From positions 62,001 to 126,000 of the forward strand of contig NZ_QXGS01000004.1 in NCBI RefSeq assembly GCF_003604215.1: DNA of 64,000 bases, written 5' to 3'. Numbering within the stretch: the stretch's first letter is position 1; each line of letters opens with the position of its first letter. The notes under the pieces were generated by a model. That model was not told the DNA's origin. It worked only from the letters and a program-made list of their open reading frames with translations, and did not search any database. The position numbers were made by a program, and so were the translations under genes. Positions 1 to 8,387 of this stretch are shown in pieces. Source of the stretch: Teichococcus vastitatis (GTDB lineage: Bacteria; Pseudomonadota; Alphaproteobacteria; Acetobacterales; Acetobacteraceae).

Positions 1-2378
1 GCGGCGAGCACGCCGGCCGTGACGCCCAGCAGGCCGAACTCCACCATCCAGGCGCTGCGGATCTGCGCCCGCGTGGCCCCGACCACCTTCAACACCACCG
101 CATCGCGGACCCGCCGGCGCTGCCCGGCCGCCATGGCGCCGGCCAGCACCAGCGCGCCGGCCGCCAGCGTCACGCCCGCGACGGCCGAGATGGCCAGGCC
201 CAGCCGCTCCAGCAGGCCGGCCACCGCTTCCAGCGCGTCCCGCACCCGGATGCCGGACACGTTGGGAAAGGCATCGGTGATGGTGCGCAGCACCTGTGCG
301 TCGCGCGCCGCATCGCCGCGCAGCGTCGCGATGTGGGTGTGCGGCGCGGAAGCCAGCAAGCCAGGCGAGGCGATCAGGGTGAAGTTCAGCCCGAGCCCTT
401 GCCACTCGATCTGGCGCGTACTGGCGATGCGCAAGGGCACCTCACGGCCCAGCACGTCCACCACAACGTCGTCGCCGAGCCCGACGCCCCAACCCTCGGC
501 CAGCCGCGCATCCAGCGACAACAGCGGCGGGCCGTTGTAATCCGCGGCCCACCACTGACCGCTGACGAGCCGCGTGTCCTCCGGCGGCGTGGCCGCATAG
601 GTCAGGCCGCGGTCGCCCCGCAGCGCCCACCGCGTATCCTCGGTCGCCTGCACCTGTTCCACCGGCACGCCCTTGATGGACACGATGCGGGCGCGCAGCG
701 AGGGAACCCGCCTCACCTCGGTAACGCCGGGCTGGGCCCGGGCCAGTTGGTCGAAGCGGGCCGCCTGGTCGTTCTGGATGTCGATGAAGTAGAAATTCGG
801 CGCGGCGTCGGGCAGCTGGCCCTGGATCTGCCGGCGAAGATTGCCTTCGATCATGGCCACGGCGGAAAGGGTGGTCAGTCCGATGCCCAGGCTGACCAGC
901 ATCAGCGCCGTGGGTGCCCCGGGGCGGTGCAGGTTGGCCAGGCCCAGGCGCAACGCAGGGCGGCGCACCCCACGCAGCCGTCGCGCCGCGGCGGACAGGG
1001 CGGCGGCGCCCAGGCGGAACAACAACAGCGTGCCGCCGGCGGCGGCGCAGAAGCCCAGCGCGAAGCCCGGCTGCTCGGCGGAGCCGACCACCAGCGCCAC
1101 CAGGGCCAGCACCGCCAGCGCGTTGACCAGCAGCAGCGACAGGCGCGGCCGGCCGGCGCCTCCGGCCCCGCGGGGCTGCACCATGTCGCGGAACAGCGCG
1201 GCGCCGGGGATCTCGCGCGCGCGGCCGAGCGGCCACAGGGCGAAGGCCAACGCGGTCAACACGCCGTACAGCGCGGCCTGCAACAGCGGCATCGGGTAGA
1301 AGCCGAGGCGCGGCGGCACCGGCAGCACGCCCGACAAGGCCTGCGCCGCCAGCATGGTCAGCCCCTGCCCCGCCACCAGCCCGATCAGGATGCCGAGGCC
1401 GGACAAGGCCATCACCTGCATCAGGTAGGTGACGAAGATCAGCCGGGCCGGGGCGCCGAGGCAGCGCAGTGTGGCGATGGTGCGCGCCCGCTGGTCCAGC
1501 CAGGCCCGCACCCCGGTGGCGACGCCGATGCCGCCCACCAGCAGCGCCGTCAGCCCGGCCAGCGTCAGAAAGGACGCCGCGCGGTCGAGAAAGCGGTTCA
1601 CCCCCGGCGAGGCCTCGGCCGCGTCGCGGATGCGCCAGCCGCCATCATCATGGGCGGCGCGGAACTCCCGCGCGAAGACGGCGGGAGACACGCCCTCCGG
1701 CAGGGCGATGCGGTACTCGTACTGCACCAGGCTGCCGGGCTGCACCAGCTGCGTCGCCTGGAGGTCGTCCAGGTTGATCATCGCGCGCGGGCCGAGAATG
1801 GCGGGGCTGGCCACCTTGTCCGGCTCGCCCGACACGGTGCCGGTGACGCGGAACTGTTCCTCGCCCAGGCGCAGTGTGTCGCCCGGCTTCAGGCCCAGCC
1901 GGTCGGCCACCAGCGGGTCGAGCGCCGCCGTGCCCGGCATCAGCTCGCCCGGCGGGTCCAGCAGCAGCTCGCCATAGAGCGGATAGGCATTGTCCACCGC
2001 CTTCAGCTCGACCAGCGTGCGGTCGCCGGACGCAGCGACCGCCATGGCGCGCATCTCCACCACCTCGGACAGGCGGGCGCCGTGGCCGGTGATCCAGTCG
2101 CGCGCCGTCTGCGGCATCGGGCGGTAAGACACACGAACGGAAAGGTCGCCGCCCAGGATGCGGGCACCGTCGGCGGAGAGTCCGGCTTCGGTGGCGGCGC
2201 GCAGCGTGCCGACGGCGGCGATGGCGGCGACGCCCAGCGCCAGACAGGCCAGCACGATGCGCAGACCCTTGATGCCGCCGCGCAGCTCGCGCCGGGCGAA
2301 GCGCAGGCCGAGCGCCACCGTCTGCCCCCAGCCGCCCTCCCGTCCGGCCGGAGGCGCGGCCGATGCCACGCCGCTCAT
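1..2378 (-). CDS. FtsX-like ABC transporter permease (partial, C-terminus outside window)
   Basis: Large inner-membrane permease of the MacB/FtsX family (YbbP type), expected to work with the ATPase encoded just upstream to move lipoproteins, lipids or other envelope substrates. At least 792 codons lie in the window and the stop codon is beyond the left edge. The N-terminus has a transmembrane helix (LRIVLACLALGVAAIAAVG) followed by a large periplasmic domain opening with a DGARILGGDLSVR stretch typical of this family. Two further clusters of membrane helices follow around residues 280-400, with the usual ARTIATLRCLGAP loop, and again near the C-terminal end. The ATG at 2378 overlaps the ATPase stop by four bases (ATGA), so the two are translationally coupled. 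The substrate cannot be told from sequence. Confidence 0.9.
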   Translation of the reverse strand, partial: MSGVASAAPPAGREGGWGQTVALGLRFARRELRGGIKGLRIVLACLALGVAAIAAVGTLRAATEAGLSADGARILGGDLSVRVSYRPMPQTARDWITGHGARLSEVVEMRAMAVAASGDRTLVELKAVDNAYPLYGELLLDPPGELMPGTAALDPLVADRLGLKPGDTLRLGEEQFRVTGTVSGEPDKVASPAILGPRAMINLDDLQATQLVQPGSLVQYEYRIALPEGVSPAVFAREFRAAHDDGGWRIRDAAEASPGVNRFLDRAASFLTLAGLTALLVGGIGVATGVRAWLDQRARTIATLRCLGAPARLIFVTYLMQVMALSGLGILIGLVAGQGLTMLAAQALSGVLPVPPRLGFYPMPLLQAALYGVLTALAFALWPLGRAREIPGAALFRDMVQPRGAGGAGRPRLSLLLVNALAVLALVALVVGSAEQPGFALGFCAAAGGTLLLFRLGAAALSAAARRLRGVRRPALRLGLANLHRPGAPTALMLVSLGIGLTTLSAVAMIEGNLRRQIQGQLPDAAPNFYFIDIQNDQAARFDQLARAQPGVTEVRRVPSLRARIVSIKGVPVEQVQATEDTRWALRGDRGLTYAATPPEDTRLVSGQWWAADYNGPPLLSLDARLAEGWGVGLGDDVVVDVLGREVPLRIASTRQIEWQGLGLNFTLIASPGLLASAPHTHIATLRGDAARDAQVLRTITDAFPNVSGIRVRDALEAVAGLLERLGLAISAVAGVTLAAGALVLAGAMAAGQRRRVRDAVVLKVVGATRAQIRSAWMVEFGLLGVTAGVLA

Positions 2379-3118
2379 GCGCGGCCGTCTTCCGTCAGCA
2401 CGCCATCGGCCATGTGGATACGCCGGCCGCACCGCCCCGCCACCGCCGGATCATGGGTGATCAGCAGCAGGGTCATGCCGAGCTGCTCCCGCAGGCCGAA
2501 CAGCAGGTCCATCACCTTCTGCCCGGTGGCGCCATCGAGGTTGCCGGTGGGCTCGTCGGCCAGCAGCAGGCGGGGCTCGGCGACCACCGCGCGGGCCAGC
2601 GCCGTGCGCTGCTGCTCGCCGCCCGAAAGCTGGCCGGGGTAATGGTCCAGGCGGTGGCCGAGGCCGACCCGCTCCAGGGACAGGCGGGCGCGCTCGAAGG
2701 CATCGCGGCGGCCGGCGAATTCCAGCGGCACGGCGACGTTCTCCAGCGCCGTCATGGTGGGCACCAGGTGAAAGGACTGGAACACGATGCCGAGCTGGTC
2801 ACGGCGGAAGCGGGCCAGCGCATCCTCGTCGAGCCGGGTCATGTCGGCGCCGGCGACGCGCAGGCTGCCGCCGGTGGGGCGCTCCAGCCCGGCCAGCAGC
2901 ATCAGCAGGCTGGTCTTGCCGGAGCCGGACGGGCCCACCAGCCCCACCGCCTCACCTTGTTGCACCGCCAGATCAACGCCGCGGAGGATGTTGACCTCCC
3001 CCCCGGCCGCCGCCACCTTGAAACTGAGACCGCGGGCCTCGATGAGGTTCGCGTCGCGATCCGCCCCCTTCGGGGCGGCAGCAGCGGGGGATCGGATGGC
3101 ATTGGGTGCGTCCAGCAT
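2375..3118 (-). CDS. ABC transporter ATP-binding protein (LolD/YbbA type)
   Basis: Cytoplasmic ATPase of 247 residues that should power the FtsX-like permease downstream. Walker A (GPSGSGKTS), the ABC signature (LSGGEQQR) and Walker B (LLLADEPTG) are all intact, followed by the switch histidine in LLITHDP. The spacing and motifs are those of the LolD/MacB/YbbA subgroup. The chosen start (MLDAPNAIRS) gives the usual family length; a longer upstream frame exists but reads through the divergent esterase start and has no family-like sequence. The stop overlaps the permease start as ATGA. The start lies inside the 5' end of the divergent esterase gene, so the two promoters must be interleaved or one start is further in. 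Confidence 0.92.
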   Translation of the reverse strand: MLDAPNAIRSPAAAAPKGADRDANLIEARGLSFKVAAAGGEVNILRGVDLAVQQGEAVGLVGPSGSGKTSLLMLLAGLERPTGGSLRVAGADMTRLDEDALARFRRDQLGIVFQSFHLVPTMTALENVAVPLEFAGRRDAFERARLSLERVGLGHRLDHYPGQLSGGEQQRTALARAVVAEPRLLLADEPTGNLDGATGQKVMDLLFGLREQLGMTLLLITHDPAVAGRCGRRIHMADGVLTEDGRA

Positions 3119-3782
3119 AGTTCGCAGATATGGCCGCCGTGCCGCGCTGCGAAGGGCCTCGCTTGGTTTCGGATTATTTCTTTCGGTGAAGCTTTCGCTC
3201 GCGGCACAGACCGCGGAGCCCGTGCGGGTGCTGATGCTGGGCGATTCGATCACCGCCGGCTACGGGCTGGCGCAGGCCGAATCGCTGCCGGCGCGGCTCG
3301 AAGCGCAGGCGCGCGCGGCCGGCGCCAACCTCCGCATCATCGCCGCCGGCGTCTCCGGCGACACCACCGCCGGCGGCAGGTCGCGCCTCGACTGGGCCCT
3401 GGCCGACAAGCCGCAGGCGGTGATCGTGGCGCTCGGCGGCAATGACGGGCTGCGCGGCACGCCGCCTTCCGACAGCTACAACAACCTCCATGACATTCTG
3501 ACCCGGCTGAAGCAGCGCAACCTGCCGGTGCTGCTGGCCGGCATGCTGGCGCCGCCCAATCTCGGCGCCGATTATGGCCGCGAGTTCCGCGACACCTTCG
3601 AGCGCCTGCACCGGGAGCATCCGGAAGCGGTGTTCTATCCCTTCCTGCTGGAGGGCGTCGCTGGCGAGGAGGCGCTGAACCAGCCGGACCGCATCCACCC
3701 CAATCCGCGCGGTGTTGAGGAAGTGGCACGGCGTATGCTTCCCGCCGTGCAGGAGCTGCTGTCCAAGGTGCAGGGAGGTTGA
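3096..3782 (+). CDS. Arylesterase / TesA-like SGNH hydrolase
   Basis: Periplasmic SGNH-fold hydrolase (thioesterase I/protease I/lysophospholipase L1 family) cleaving acyl esters or thioesters. The block I nucleophile is in MLGDSITAGYG (Ser about residue 51), block III is GGNDGLRG and the C-terminal Asp/His pair is in DRIHPN. A hydrophobic segment ending at SLAAQT looks like a signal sequence. In many proteobacteria this gene is divergent from a LolD-like ATPase and FtsX-like permease, exactly as here. The ATG at 3096 is the only good candidate, but it overlaps the divergent ATPase start by 23 bases, so the true start is uncertain. The last residues come seven bases before thpR, suggesting co-transcription. 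Confidence 0.88.
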   Translation: MALGASSIVRRYGRRAALRRASLGFGLFLSVKLSLAAQTAEPVRVLMLGDSITAGYGLAQAESLPARLEAQARAAGANLRIIAAGVSGDTTAGGRSRLDWALADKPQAVIVALGGNDGLRGTPPSDSYNNLHDILTRLKQRNLPVLLAGMLAPPNLGADYGREFRDTFERLHREHPEAVFYPFLLEGVAGEEALNQPDRIHPNPRGVEEVARRMLPAVQELLSKVQGG

Positions 3783-3789
3783 GCCCACC

Positions 3790-4368
3790 ATGCCACGCCT
3801 GTTCGTTGCCCTGCCCATCCCCGAGGAACTGCGCGAGCAGTTGGCCGATCTGGCCGGGGGCATCCCGGGCGCCCGCTGGGTGCCGCCGGAGAATTACCAC
3901 CTGACCCTGCGGTTCATCGGTGAGGTCGATGGCTGGCAGGCGGACGAGGTGGACGAGGCGCTGGCCAATATTCGCGCCCGTCCCTTCGCCATGCAGCCGG
4001 GCGGCCTCGGACTGTTCGAGAAGGCGGGCCGCCTCACCTCGCTGCATGTGACGGTGAAACGCAGCGAGCGCCTGCTGCACCTGCAATCCAAGGTGGAACA
4101 GGCGCTGCAGCGCGCCGGCCTGCCGCCGGAGCGGCGCCGCTTCGCCCCGCACATCACCCTCGCGCGCACCGAGAAGGCGGCGCCTGACAAGCTGATCGGC
4201 TTCGTGCAGGCGCACAACCTGTTCCGCCCGCCGCCGATCACGATCGAGCATTTCTCGCTGTATTCGTCGCTCCTCGGCAAGGAGCAGGCGCATTACGAGG
4301 CGGAGGTGAACTACCCGCTGGAACAGGCCGCGCCGGGCGGCCCCCTGCCGCACGAAGCGGGTGTGTGA
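3790..4368 (+). CDS. thpR: RNA 2',3'-cyclic phosphodiesterase (2'-5' RNA ligase family)
   Basis: A 192-residue member of the 2H phosphoesterase superfamily. It hydrolyses RNA 2',3'-cyclic phosphates and can show RNA ligase activity in vitro. Both family-defining H-x-T motifs are present: HLTL (His about 37) and HITL (His about 121), with the expected spacing of about 80 residues. The N-terminal RLFVALPIPEE is characteristic. The start at 3790 follows the esterase stop by seven bases. An upstream in-frame ATG inside the esterase gene gives a Cys-rich stretch unlike the family and was not used. Confidence 0.92.
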   Translation: MPRLFVALPIPEELREQLADLAGGIPGARWVPPENYHLTLRFIGEVDGWQADEVDEALANIRARPFAMQPGGLGLFEKAGRLTSLHVTVKRSERLLHLQSKVEQALQRAGLPPERRRFAPHITLARTEKAAPDKLIGFVQAHNLFRPPPITIEHFSLYSSLLGKEQAHYEAEVNYPLEQAAPGGPLPHEAGV

Positions 4369-4471
4369 CCGGCGCCGCGGCGGCTTTCCCAGCGCCGCGA
4401 TCCGGCTTATGGCGACGGCGGAAGCGGCCCATGGCCCTGCACCGCCGGCCGCCAGGAGAATTGTTCCGCCC

Positions 4472-4957
4472 ATGCTGCACCGCCGCCACCTGCCCGTCGC
4501 CCTTGCCTTGCTCGGCCTCGCCACCGCCGCGCATGCCCAGGCGCATGACTACCGGCAGGGTGACATCGCCATCGGCCACCCCTGGAGCCGCGCCGCCCCC
4601 GCGCGGATCACCGGTGCCGGCTTCATGACGCTGCGCAACACCGGCGGCGTGCCGGACCGGTTGCTGTCCGCCAGCGCCGAGATCGCCACCAGCACGGAGA
4701 TTCACAGCCATGTGCGGGATGGCGAGATGATGCGCATGCGTGCCGTGGAAGGCGGCATCCCGCTGTCGCCCGGCGAGGAGGTCGCCTTGTCCCCGGGTGG
4801 CTACCACCTGATGCTGATCGGGCTGAAGCGCGCCATGGCCAGGGGCGAGCGCGTGCCGGTGACGCTCACCTTCGAGCGCGCCGGCAGCATCACCGTGGAG
4901 CTGGCGGTGGCGGCCGCGGGCGCCCCTGCGCCCGGCGCAGGCGGGCACAACCATTGA
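4472..4957 (+). CDS. Periplasmic copper chaperone PCu(A)C
   Basis: Secreted copper(I) chaperone of the PCuAC/DUF461 family (161 residues) that delivers copper to cytochrome c oxidase assembly. An N-terminal signal peptide (LPVALALLGLATAAHAQA) precedes the mature domain, which has the expected Met/His ligands: GFMTL, the HSHV-x-D-x-EMMRM stretch and the final GGYHLML. The C-terminus ends in a His-bearing tail (GGHNH), common in copper proteins. The start was chosen for the signal peptide; an in-frame extension upstream has no family match. Its TGA overlaps the TTG start of the next gene. Confidence 0.9.
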   Translation: MLHRRHLPVALALLGLATAAHAQAHDYRQGDIAIGHPWSRAAPARITGAGFMTLRNTGGVPDRLLSASAEIATSTEIHSHVRDGEMMRMRAVEGGIPLSPGEEVALSPGGYHLMLIGLKRAMARGERVPVTLTFERAGSITVELAVAAAGAPAPGAGGHNH

Positions 4958-5670
4958 GCGCGGCGCCGCTGATCGTCCTGACCGGCGCCGGGGTTTCGGC
5001 GGAATCCGGGCTGGCCACCTTTCGCGGCCCGGATGGGCTGTGGGAAGGCCACCGGGTCGAGGATGTGGCGACGCCGGAAGCCTTTGCCCGCGATCCGGAT
5101 ACGGTTCACCGCTTCTACAACGCCCGCCGCGCCCAGTTGCTCGATCCGGCGATCCGGCCCAACGCGGCGCACCTGGCGCTCGCCCGGCTGATCGCCACCT
5201 GGCCGGCGCCCGCGCTGCTGGTCACGCAGAATGTGGACGACCTGCACGACCGGCTGATGCCCGGCAGCGACGCGCTGCTGCACATGCACGGGACGCTCCG
5301 GAAGGCGCGCTGCCTTCGCTGCGGCGCCGTACACGACTGGGACATGGATCTGTCCACCGCCACGCCCTGCCCCGCCTGCGGCACGGCCGGCGGCATGCGG
5401 CCCGACATCGTCTGGTTCGGCGAGATGCCGATGGGCATGGACCGGATCGAGACGGCGCTGGCCGAATGTGGGCTGTTCCTGTCGGTCGGCACTTCCGGCC
5501 TGGTCTACCCCGCGGCGGGCTTCGTCGCCGCGGTGCAGGGCGAGGCGCGCACGGTGGAGCTGAACCTGGAACCCTCGGCCGGCAGCCGCCTGTTCGACGA
5601 GGCGCATCACGGCCCGGCCACCGAGGTGGTGCCGCGCTTCGTCGAGAACTTGCTGGCCGCGCTGCGTTGA
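4954..5670 (+). CDS. cobB: NAD-dependent protein deacylase, sirtuin (CobB type)
   Basis: Cytosolic SIR2-family deacylase, 238 residues, using NAD to remove acyl groups from lysines. The NAD motif GAGVSAESG, the TQNVDDLH loop, the catalytic His in HMHG and two zinc-binding Cys pairs (CLRCG and CPACG) are intact. Tyr55 and Arg58 in FYNARR form the YxxR pair that in class III sirtuins binds succinyl-lysine, so desuccinylase activity is likely. The start is TTG at 4954, overlapping the chaperone stop as TTGA; no in-frame ATG gives the full NAD motif. The stop overlaps the next gene in the same way. Confidence 0.92.
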   Translation: MSAAPLIVLTGAGVSAESGLATFRGPDGLWEGHRVEDVATPEAFARDPDTVHRFYNARRAQLLDPAIRPNAAHLALARLIATWPAPALLVTQNVDDLHDRLMPGSDALLHMHGTLRKARCLRCGAVHDWDMDLSTATPCPACGTAGGMRPDIVWFGEMPMGMDRIETALAECGLFLSVGTSGLVYPAAGFVAAVQGEARTVELNLEPSAGSRLFDEAHHGPATEVVPRFVENLLAALR

Positions 5671-6272
5671 ACCTGGAGAACATCGCGGCGGCGGCCCGCG
5701 CCTGCACCCTGTGCGCCGCGCACCTGCCGCTGGGACCGAAGCCGATCTTCCGGATCAGCCGCACCGCGCGCCTGCTGATCCTGAGCCAAGCGCCGGGCAC
5801 CCGGGCCCATGAAAGCGGCATCCCGTGGGAGGATGCGTCGGGCGACCGGCTGCGCGACTGGCTCGGGCTGGACAAGACACGCTTCCACGACGCGGCGCGG
5901 ATCGCCATCCTGCCCACCGGCCTGTGCTATCCGGGCCGCTTGGCGCGCGGCGGCGACGCACCGCCACGGCCGGAATGCGCGCTGCTCTGGCATCCACGCT
6001 TGCTGGCCCCGATGACAGCCCTGAAACTGACCCTGCTGGTCGGCCGGCACGCCATCGCCGGGCGGCTCGGCCCGCGCGCCGCCGCAAGCCTGGAGCGCAC
6101 GGTACAGGATTTCGCGCAACCGCTGCGGCAAGGGTTGTTTCCGCTGCCGCATCCCTCCTGGCGCACCAAGGTCTGGGCGGCGAAGCGGCCCTGGTTTGAG
6201 ACGGAGGTGCTGCCGGCGCTGCGCCGCGCCGTGGCGGCGGCGCTGGCCGCGGAGCCCCCGGTCAGCCGGTGA
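5667..6272 (+). CDS. Uracil-DNA glycosylase family protein
   Basis: A 201-residue protein with the uracil-DNA-glycosylase superfamily fold, related to the predicted UDG-like proteins found alone in many alphaproteobacteria. Visible signatures are an early CTLC pair followed by LPLGP, the LSQAPG segment in the position of the water-activating loop, and a late HPSWR in place of the HPSP loop. The start is TTG at 5667, overlapping the sirtuin stop (TTGA). The C-terminus overlaps the convergent nucleotidyltransferase stop by 11 bases. The canonical Asp/Asn catalytic residue after the first loop is not clearly present, so actual glycosylase activity is unproven. Confidence 0.82.
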   Translation: MNLENIAAAARACTLCAAHLPLGPKPIFRISRTARLLILSQAPGTRAHESGIPWEDASGDRLRDWLGLDKTRFHDAARIAILPTGLCYPGRLARGGDAPPRPECALLWHPRLLAPMTALKLTLLVGRHAIAGRLGPRAAASLERTVQDFAQPLRQGLFPLPHPSWRTKVWAAKRPWFETEVLPALRRAVAAALAAEPPVSR

Positions 6273-6816
6273 CGCGCAGGAAAGGCCAGCGGCGCCGGTA
6301 GCGCTCGGCCTTGGCGCGGAACATGCCCCGATGCGGGTTGCGGGGATTGGGTCGCAACACACCCTGCCACAGATCCTCCAGCCCGTTGGGCGCGTAGAGC
6401 GCGCCGGTCGCCGCCTCGATGCCGACGCAGGTGCAGGCCACCGGATAACGGTCGATGCCCTGCCGGCTGGAGCGCAGCACCGGACTGGCGACGCCGAAAT
6501 GTGCCTCGTACCAGAGGTGCACGCGGGCTTGGTTGCGCAGTTCGACCTTCACCGGCAGGTCGCGAAACAGTTCGGCGGCACGGCGGATCGCGCGGTCTTC
6601 GGCATCCCAGGACAGGTCGTGGCTGTCGAAATAGAACACGTCATAATCCTGGATGCCCCAGCCGGGCGGATGCCCCGCGCGGTGGTTCCAGGCCGCCTGG
6701 AACAGGCAGCCGGCAGTCAGGAAGGCCTGCCGCAGCCCGAGCGCCGGAAGCCGCGCCAGCAGGACGGTGTTCACCGGGTCCTGCCGCGCCAGGGCCAGGA
6801 ACTGGGCGGGGATCAG
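6262..6816 (-). CDS. Nucleotidyltransferase family protein (COG3575)
   Basis: About 184 residues resembling the uncharacterised COG3575 nucleotidyltransferase-like family: a LPALGLRQAFLTAGCLFQAAW segment split by short loops, then GIQDYDVFYFD carrying the acidic pair expected to bind metal, then DLSWDAED, and a C-terminal Arg-rich tail. The family normally starts about ten residues before the ARQDPVN stretch. No ATG, GTG or TTG exists at that place; the only candidate is CTG at 6816, which overlaps the upstream zincin stop as CTGA. A GTG nine codons further in is the alternative. The overlap with the zincin suggests co-translation. Substrate unknown. Confidence 0.78.
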   Translation of the reverse strand: MIPAQFLALARQDPVNTVLLARLPALGLRQAFLTAGCLFQAAWNHRAGHPPGWGIQDYDVFYFDSHDLSWDAEDRAIRRAAELFRDLPVKVELRNQARVHLWYEAHFGVASPVLRSSRQGIDRYPVACTCVGIEAATGALYAPNGLEDLWQGVLRPNPRNPHRGMFRAKAERYRRRWPFLRVTG

Positions 6817-7205
6817 CCGTCGTTTTCCAGGCGGCCGATCTCCTCGTCGGAGAAGCCGAAATGATGGCCGATCTCGTGGATCAGCACGTTGCGCACCAGC
6901 CGGAACAGGTCCTCGCCGGTTTCGATCCATTCGACCAGGATCGGTTCGCGGTAGAGCAGGATGGTGTCGGGTTCGGCGGGCACAGAGAAGTGCGTCTTGT
7001 CGGTCAGCGGCACACCGCGATACAGCCCGGTCAGTTCCCAGGGATGCTGCAATTCCATCGCTTCCAGGGTTTCCTCGTCGGGCAGGTCCTCGACCAGGAT
7101 CGCGGCACCGCGCACCGCGTCGCGCAGCGCTTCCGGCAGGGCCGAGAAGGCGGTCTCGGCCATAGACTGGATGTCTTCGAGCGAGGGCGGGTGATTGAAC
7201 TGCAT
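6813..7205 (-). CDS. Metallopeptidase family protein (zincin-like, DUF1025)
   Basis: A small 130-residue predicted zinc metallopeptidase of the minimal zincin family. The HEIGHHFG motif (His110, Glu111, His114) supplies two zinc ligands and the catalytic base, followed by FSDEE, which is typical of this family. The N-terminal half contains the usual LPEALRDAV and LLYREPI segments. No signal peptide, so it acts in the cytoplasm; substrates of the family are not known. It is followed by, and overlaps, the nucleotidyltransferase gene. The start codon ATG at 7205 gives the normal family length. Confidence 0.88.
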   Translation of the reverse strand: MQFNHPPSLEDIQSMAETAFSALPEALRDAVRGAAILVEDLPDEETLEAMELQHPWELTGLYRGVPLTDKTHFSVPAEPDTILLYREPILVEWIETGEDLFRLVRNVLIHEIGHHFGFSDEEIGRLENDG

Positions 7206-7276
7206 GCGGCTCTTTTAGCAGCGCTCCGCCGGGCGCGCGATGCGGGCGGAGCCGCCGGAGCGGCCCCGCCTCGTGA

Positions 7277-7750
7277 TCAGGGCGCCGGATTGGTCGGGGT
7301 CGGCCTGGCACCGGGCGCGGGTGTCGGCGCGCCGGTTGTTCCGGCAGGAGCCGCCGGGGCCGTGCCCGGGTTGGATGGTGTGCCGCCCTGCTCCACCACC
7401 ATGCCGCCGCCCATATAGGCTCCGTCGTCGCTGGCGCGCGAAGCGCGGCCGCTGCGTCCGCCGCCGGATGAGCGGCGATCATTGTTGACCGGCGTGCGGA
7501 CCTCCGGGTTGTTCCAGATCGGCCGGCCAAGATTCACGTCGCTGGGCGAGGTGGTGTAGCCGGTCACGGCGCCGGCGCCGCCCCCGACCACGGCCCCCAC
7601 GGCCGCGCCGACCGGCCCACCCAGCGCGCCAACGCCGGCGCCCGTGGCGGCGCCGGCGGCCGCGCCACCCTGCACCCGGTCCCGTTCATTCGTGCCGCAG
7701 GCAGCGAGGGCCAGAGCCAGGGCGGCGGCACCCATTATGCGGAGCTTCAT
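7277..7750 (-). CDS. Glycine-zipper lipoprotein
   Basis: Small envelope lipoprotein, 157 residues. The N-terminus is a lipoprotein signal with the lipobox ALAAC, then a glycine zipper of repeated GAAxGAA/GAxxGA units (about residues 28-65) of the kind found in outer-membrane-associated proteins such as SlyB/OmpA-like anchors. The rest is low-complexity, Ser/Arg/Gly- then Pro/Ala/Thr-rich and probably disordered. The start was set at MKLRIMG because it begins the signal peptide; an upstream in-frame codon adds 12 residues without function. The exact role is unknown. Confidence 0.8.
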   Translation of the reverse strand: MKLRIMGAAALALALAACGTNERDRVQGGAAAGAATGAGVGALGGPVGAAVGAVVGGGAGAVTGYTTSPSDVNLGRPIWNNPEVRTPVNNDRRSSGGGRSGRASRASDDGAYMGGGMVVEQGGTPSNPGTAPAAPAGTTGAPTPAPGARPTPTNPAP

Positions 7751-7817
7751 GATGTTTCTCCCTTCAACGGTAGCAGGAGAACGCACGATCGCGGCAAGGG
7801 TTGTGCTGCCGCTTATT

Positions 7818-8255
7818 TCAGCCGGCCGTGGCGACGTAGACGCGCAGGTCGCTGGCTTCCTGCTCCGCCTCCGCGATGCGGGCCTTCACCAGATCGCCGA
7901 TTGACACCATGCCGGCCAGAGAGCCATCCGCCGCCAGCACCGGCAGATGGCGCACGCGGCGTCCGGTCACCATCGCGAGCGCCTCCACCACGGTGGTGTG
8001 CGGCGTCACGGTGTGCAGCACGCGGGTCATCAGCTGGCTGGCGAGAAGGTCGGCCGCGCCGCCGCCATGCGTGGCCATGGCGCGTACCAGGTCACGCTCC
8101 GACACGATGCCCAGCACCGCCCCCGCCCCGTCGCGCACCAGAACGGCGCCGATGCGGTGCTCCGCCAGGGTGCGGACGATCGTCATGGCATTGTCGTCAG
8201 GACCGACGGAAACCACGTGGCTTCCCTTGTCGCGCAGAATGCGCTCGATGGTCAT
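7818..8255 (-). CDS. CBS domain-containing protein
   Basis: A 145-residue cytosolic protein built of a tandem CBS pair (Bateman module): first domain about residues 8-62 with the GIVSERDL signature, second about 75-135 with MVSIGDLVKARI. Stand-alone CBS pairs bind adenine nucleotides and are thought to report energy or redox state; no effector domain is attached. A good ribosome binding site (GGGAGAA) precedes the ATG. It lies 67 bases upstream of the glycine-zipper lipoprotein gene, on the same strand, and may be co-transcribed with it. Confidence 0.92.
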   Translation of the reverse strand: MTIERILRDKGSHVVSVGPDDNAMTIVRTLAEHRIGAVLVRDGAGAVLGIVSERDLVRAMATHGGGAADLLASQLMTRVLHTVTPHTTVVEALAMVTGRRVRHLPVLAADGSLAGMVSIGDLVKARIAEAEQEASDLRVYVATAG

Positions 8256-8387
8256 GAGGTTCTCCCTTGCCGACGGATCCTGCGACGGCCGTGCCCTGCG
8301 GCTCGTTCTGTCCCGCCCGTCATGTTTTGACCACCAAACGATGCGTCCGCGGCGGCCGCGAAGTCCAGGGATTTTCCGGCCGTGGCC

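Noticed and set aside
333-2642. A 769-residue plus-strand frame opposite the FtsX-like permease
   Set aside because: It is Gln/Arg/Gly-rich with no family motif, and the opposite strand encodes a clear permease with proper membrane helices. It is a GC-driven shadow.
5040-6272. A 410-residue frame apparently linking the sirtuin region to the UDG-like protein
   Set aside because: The first half is out of frame with the sirtuin and is not homologous to anything; the UDG-like gene starts at the TTG at 5667.
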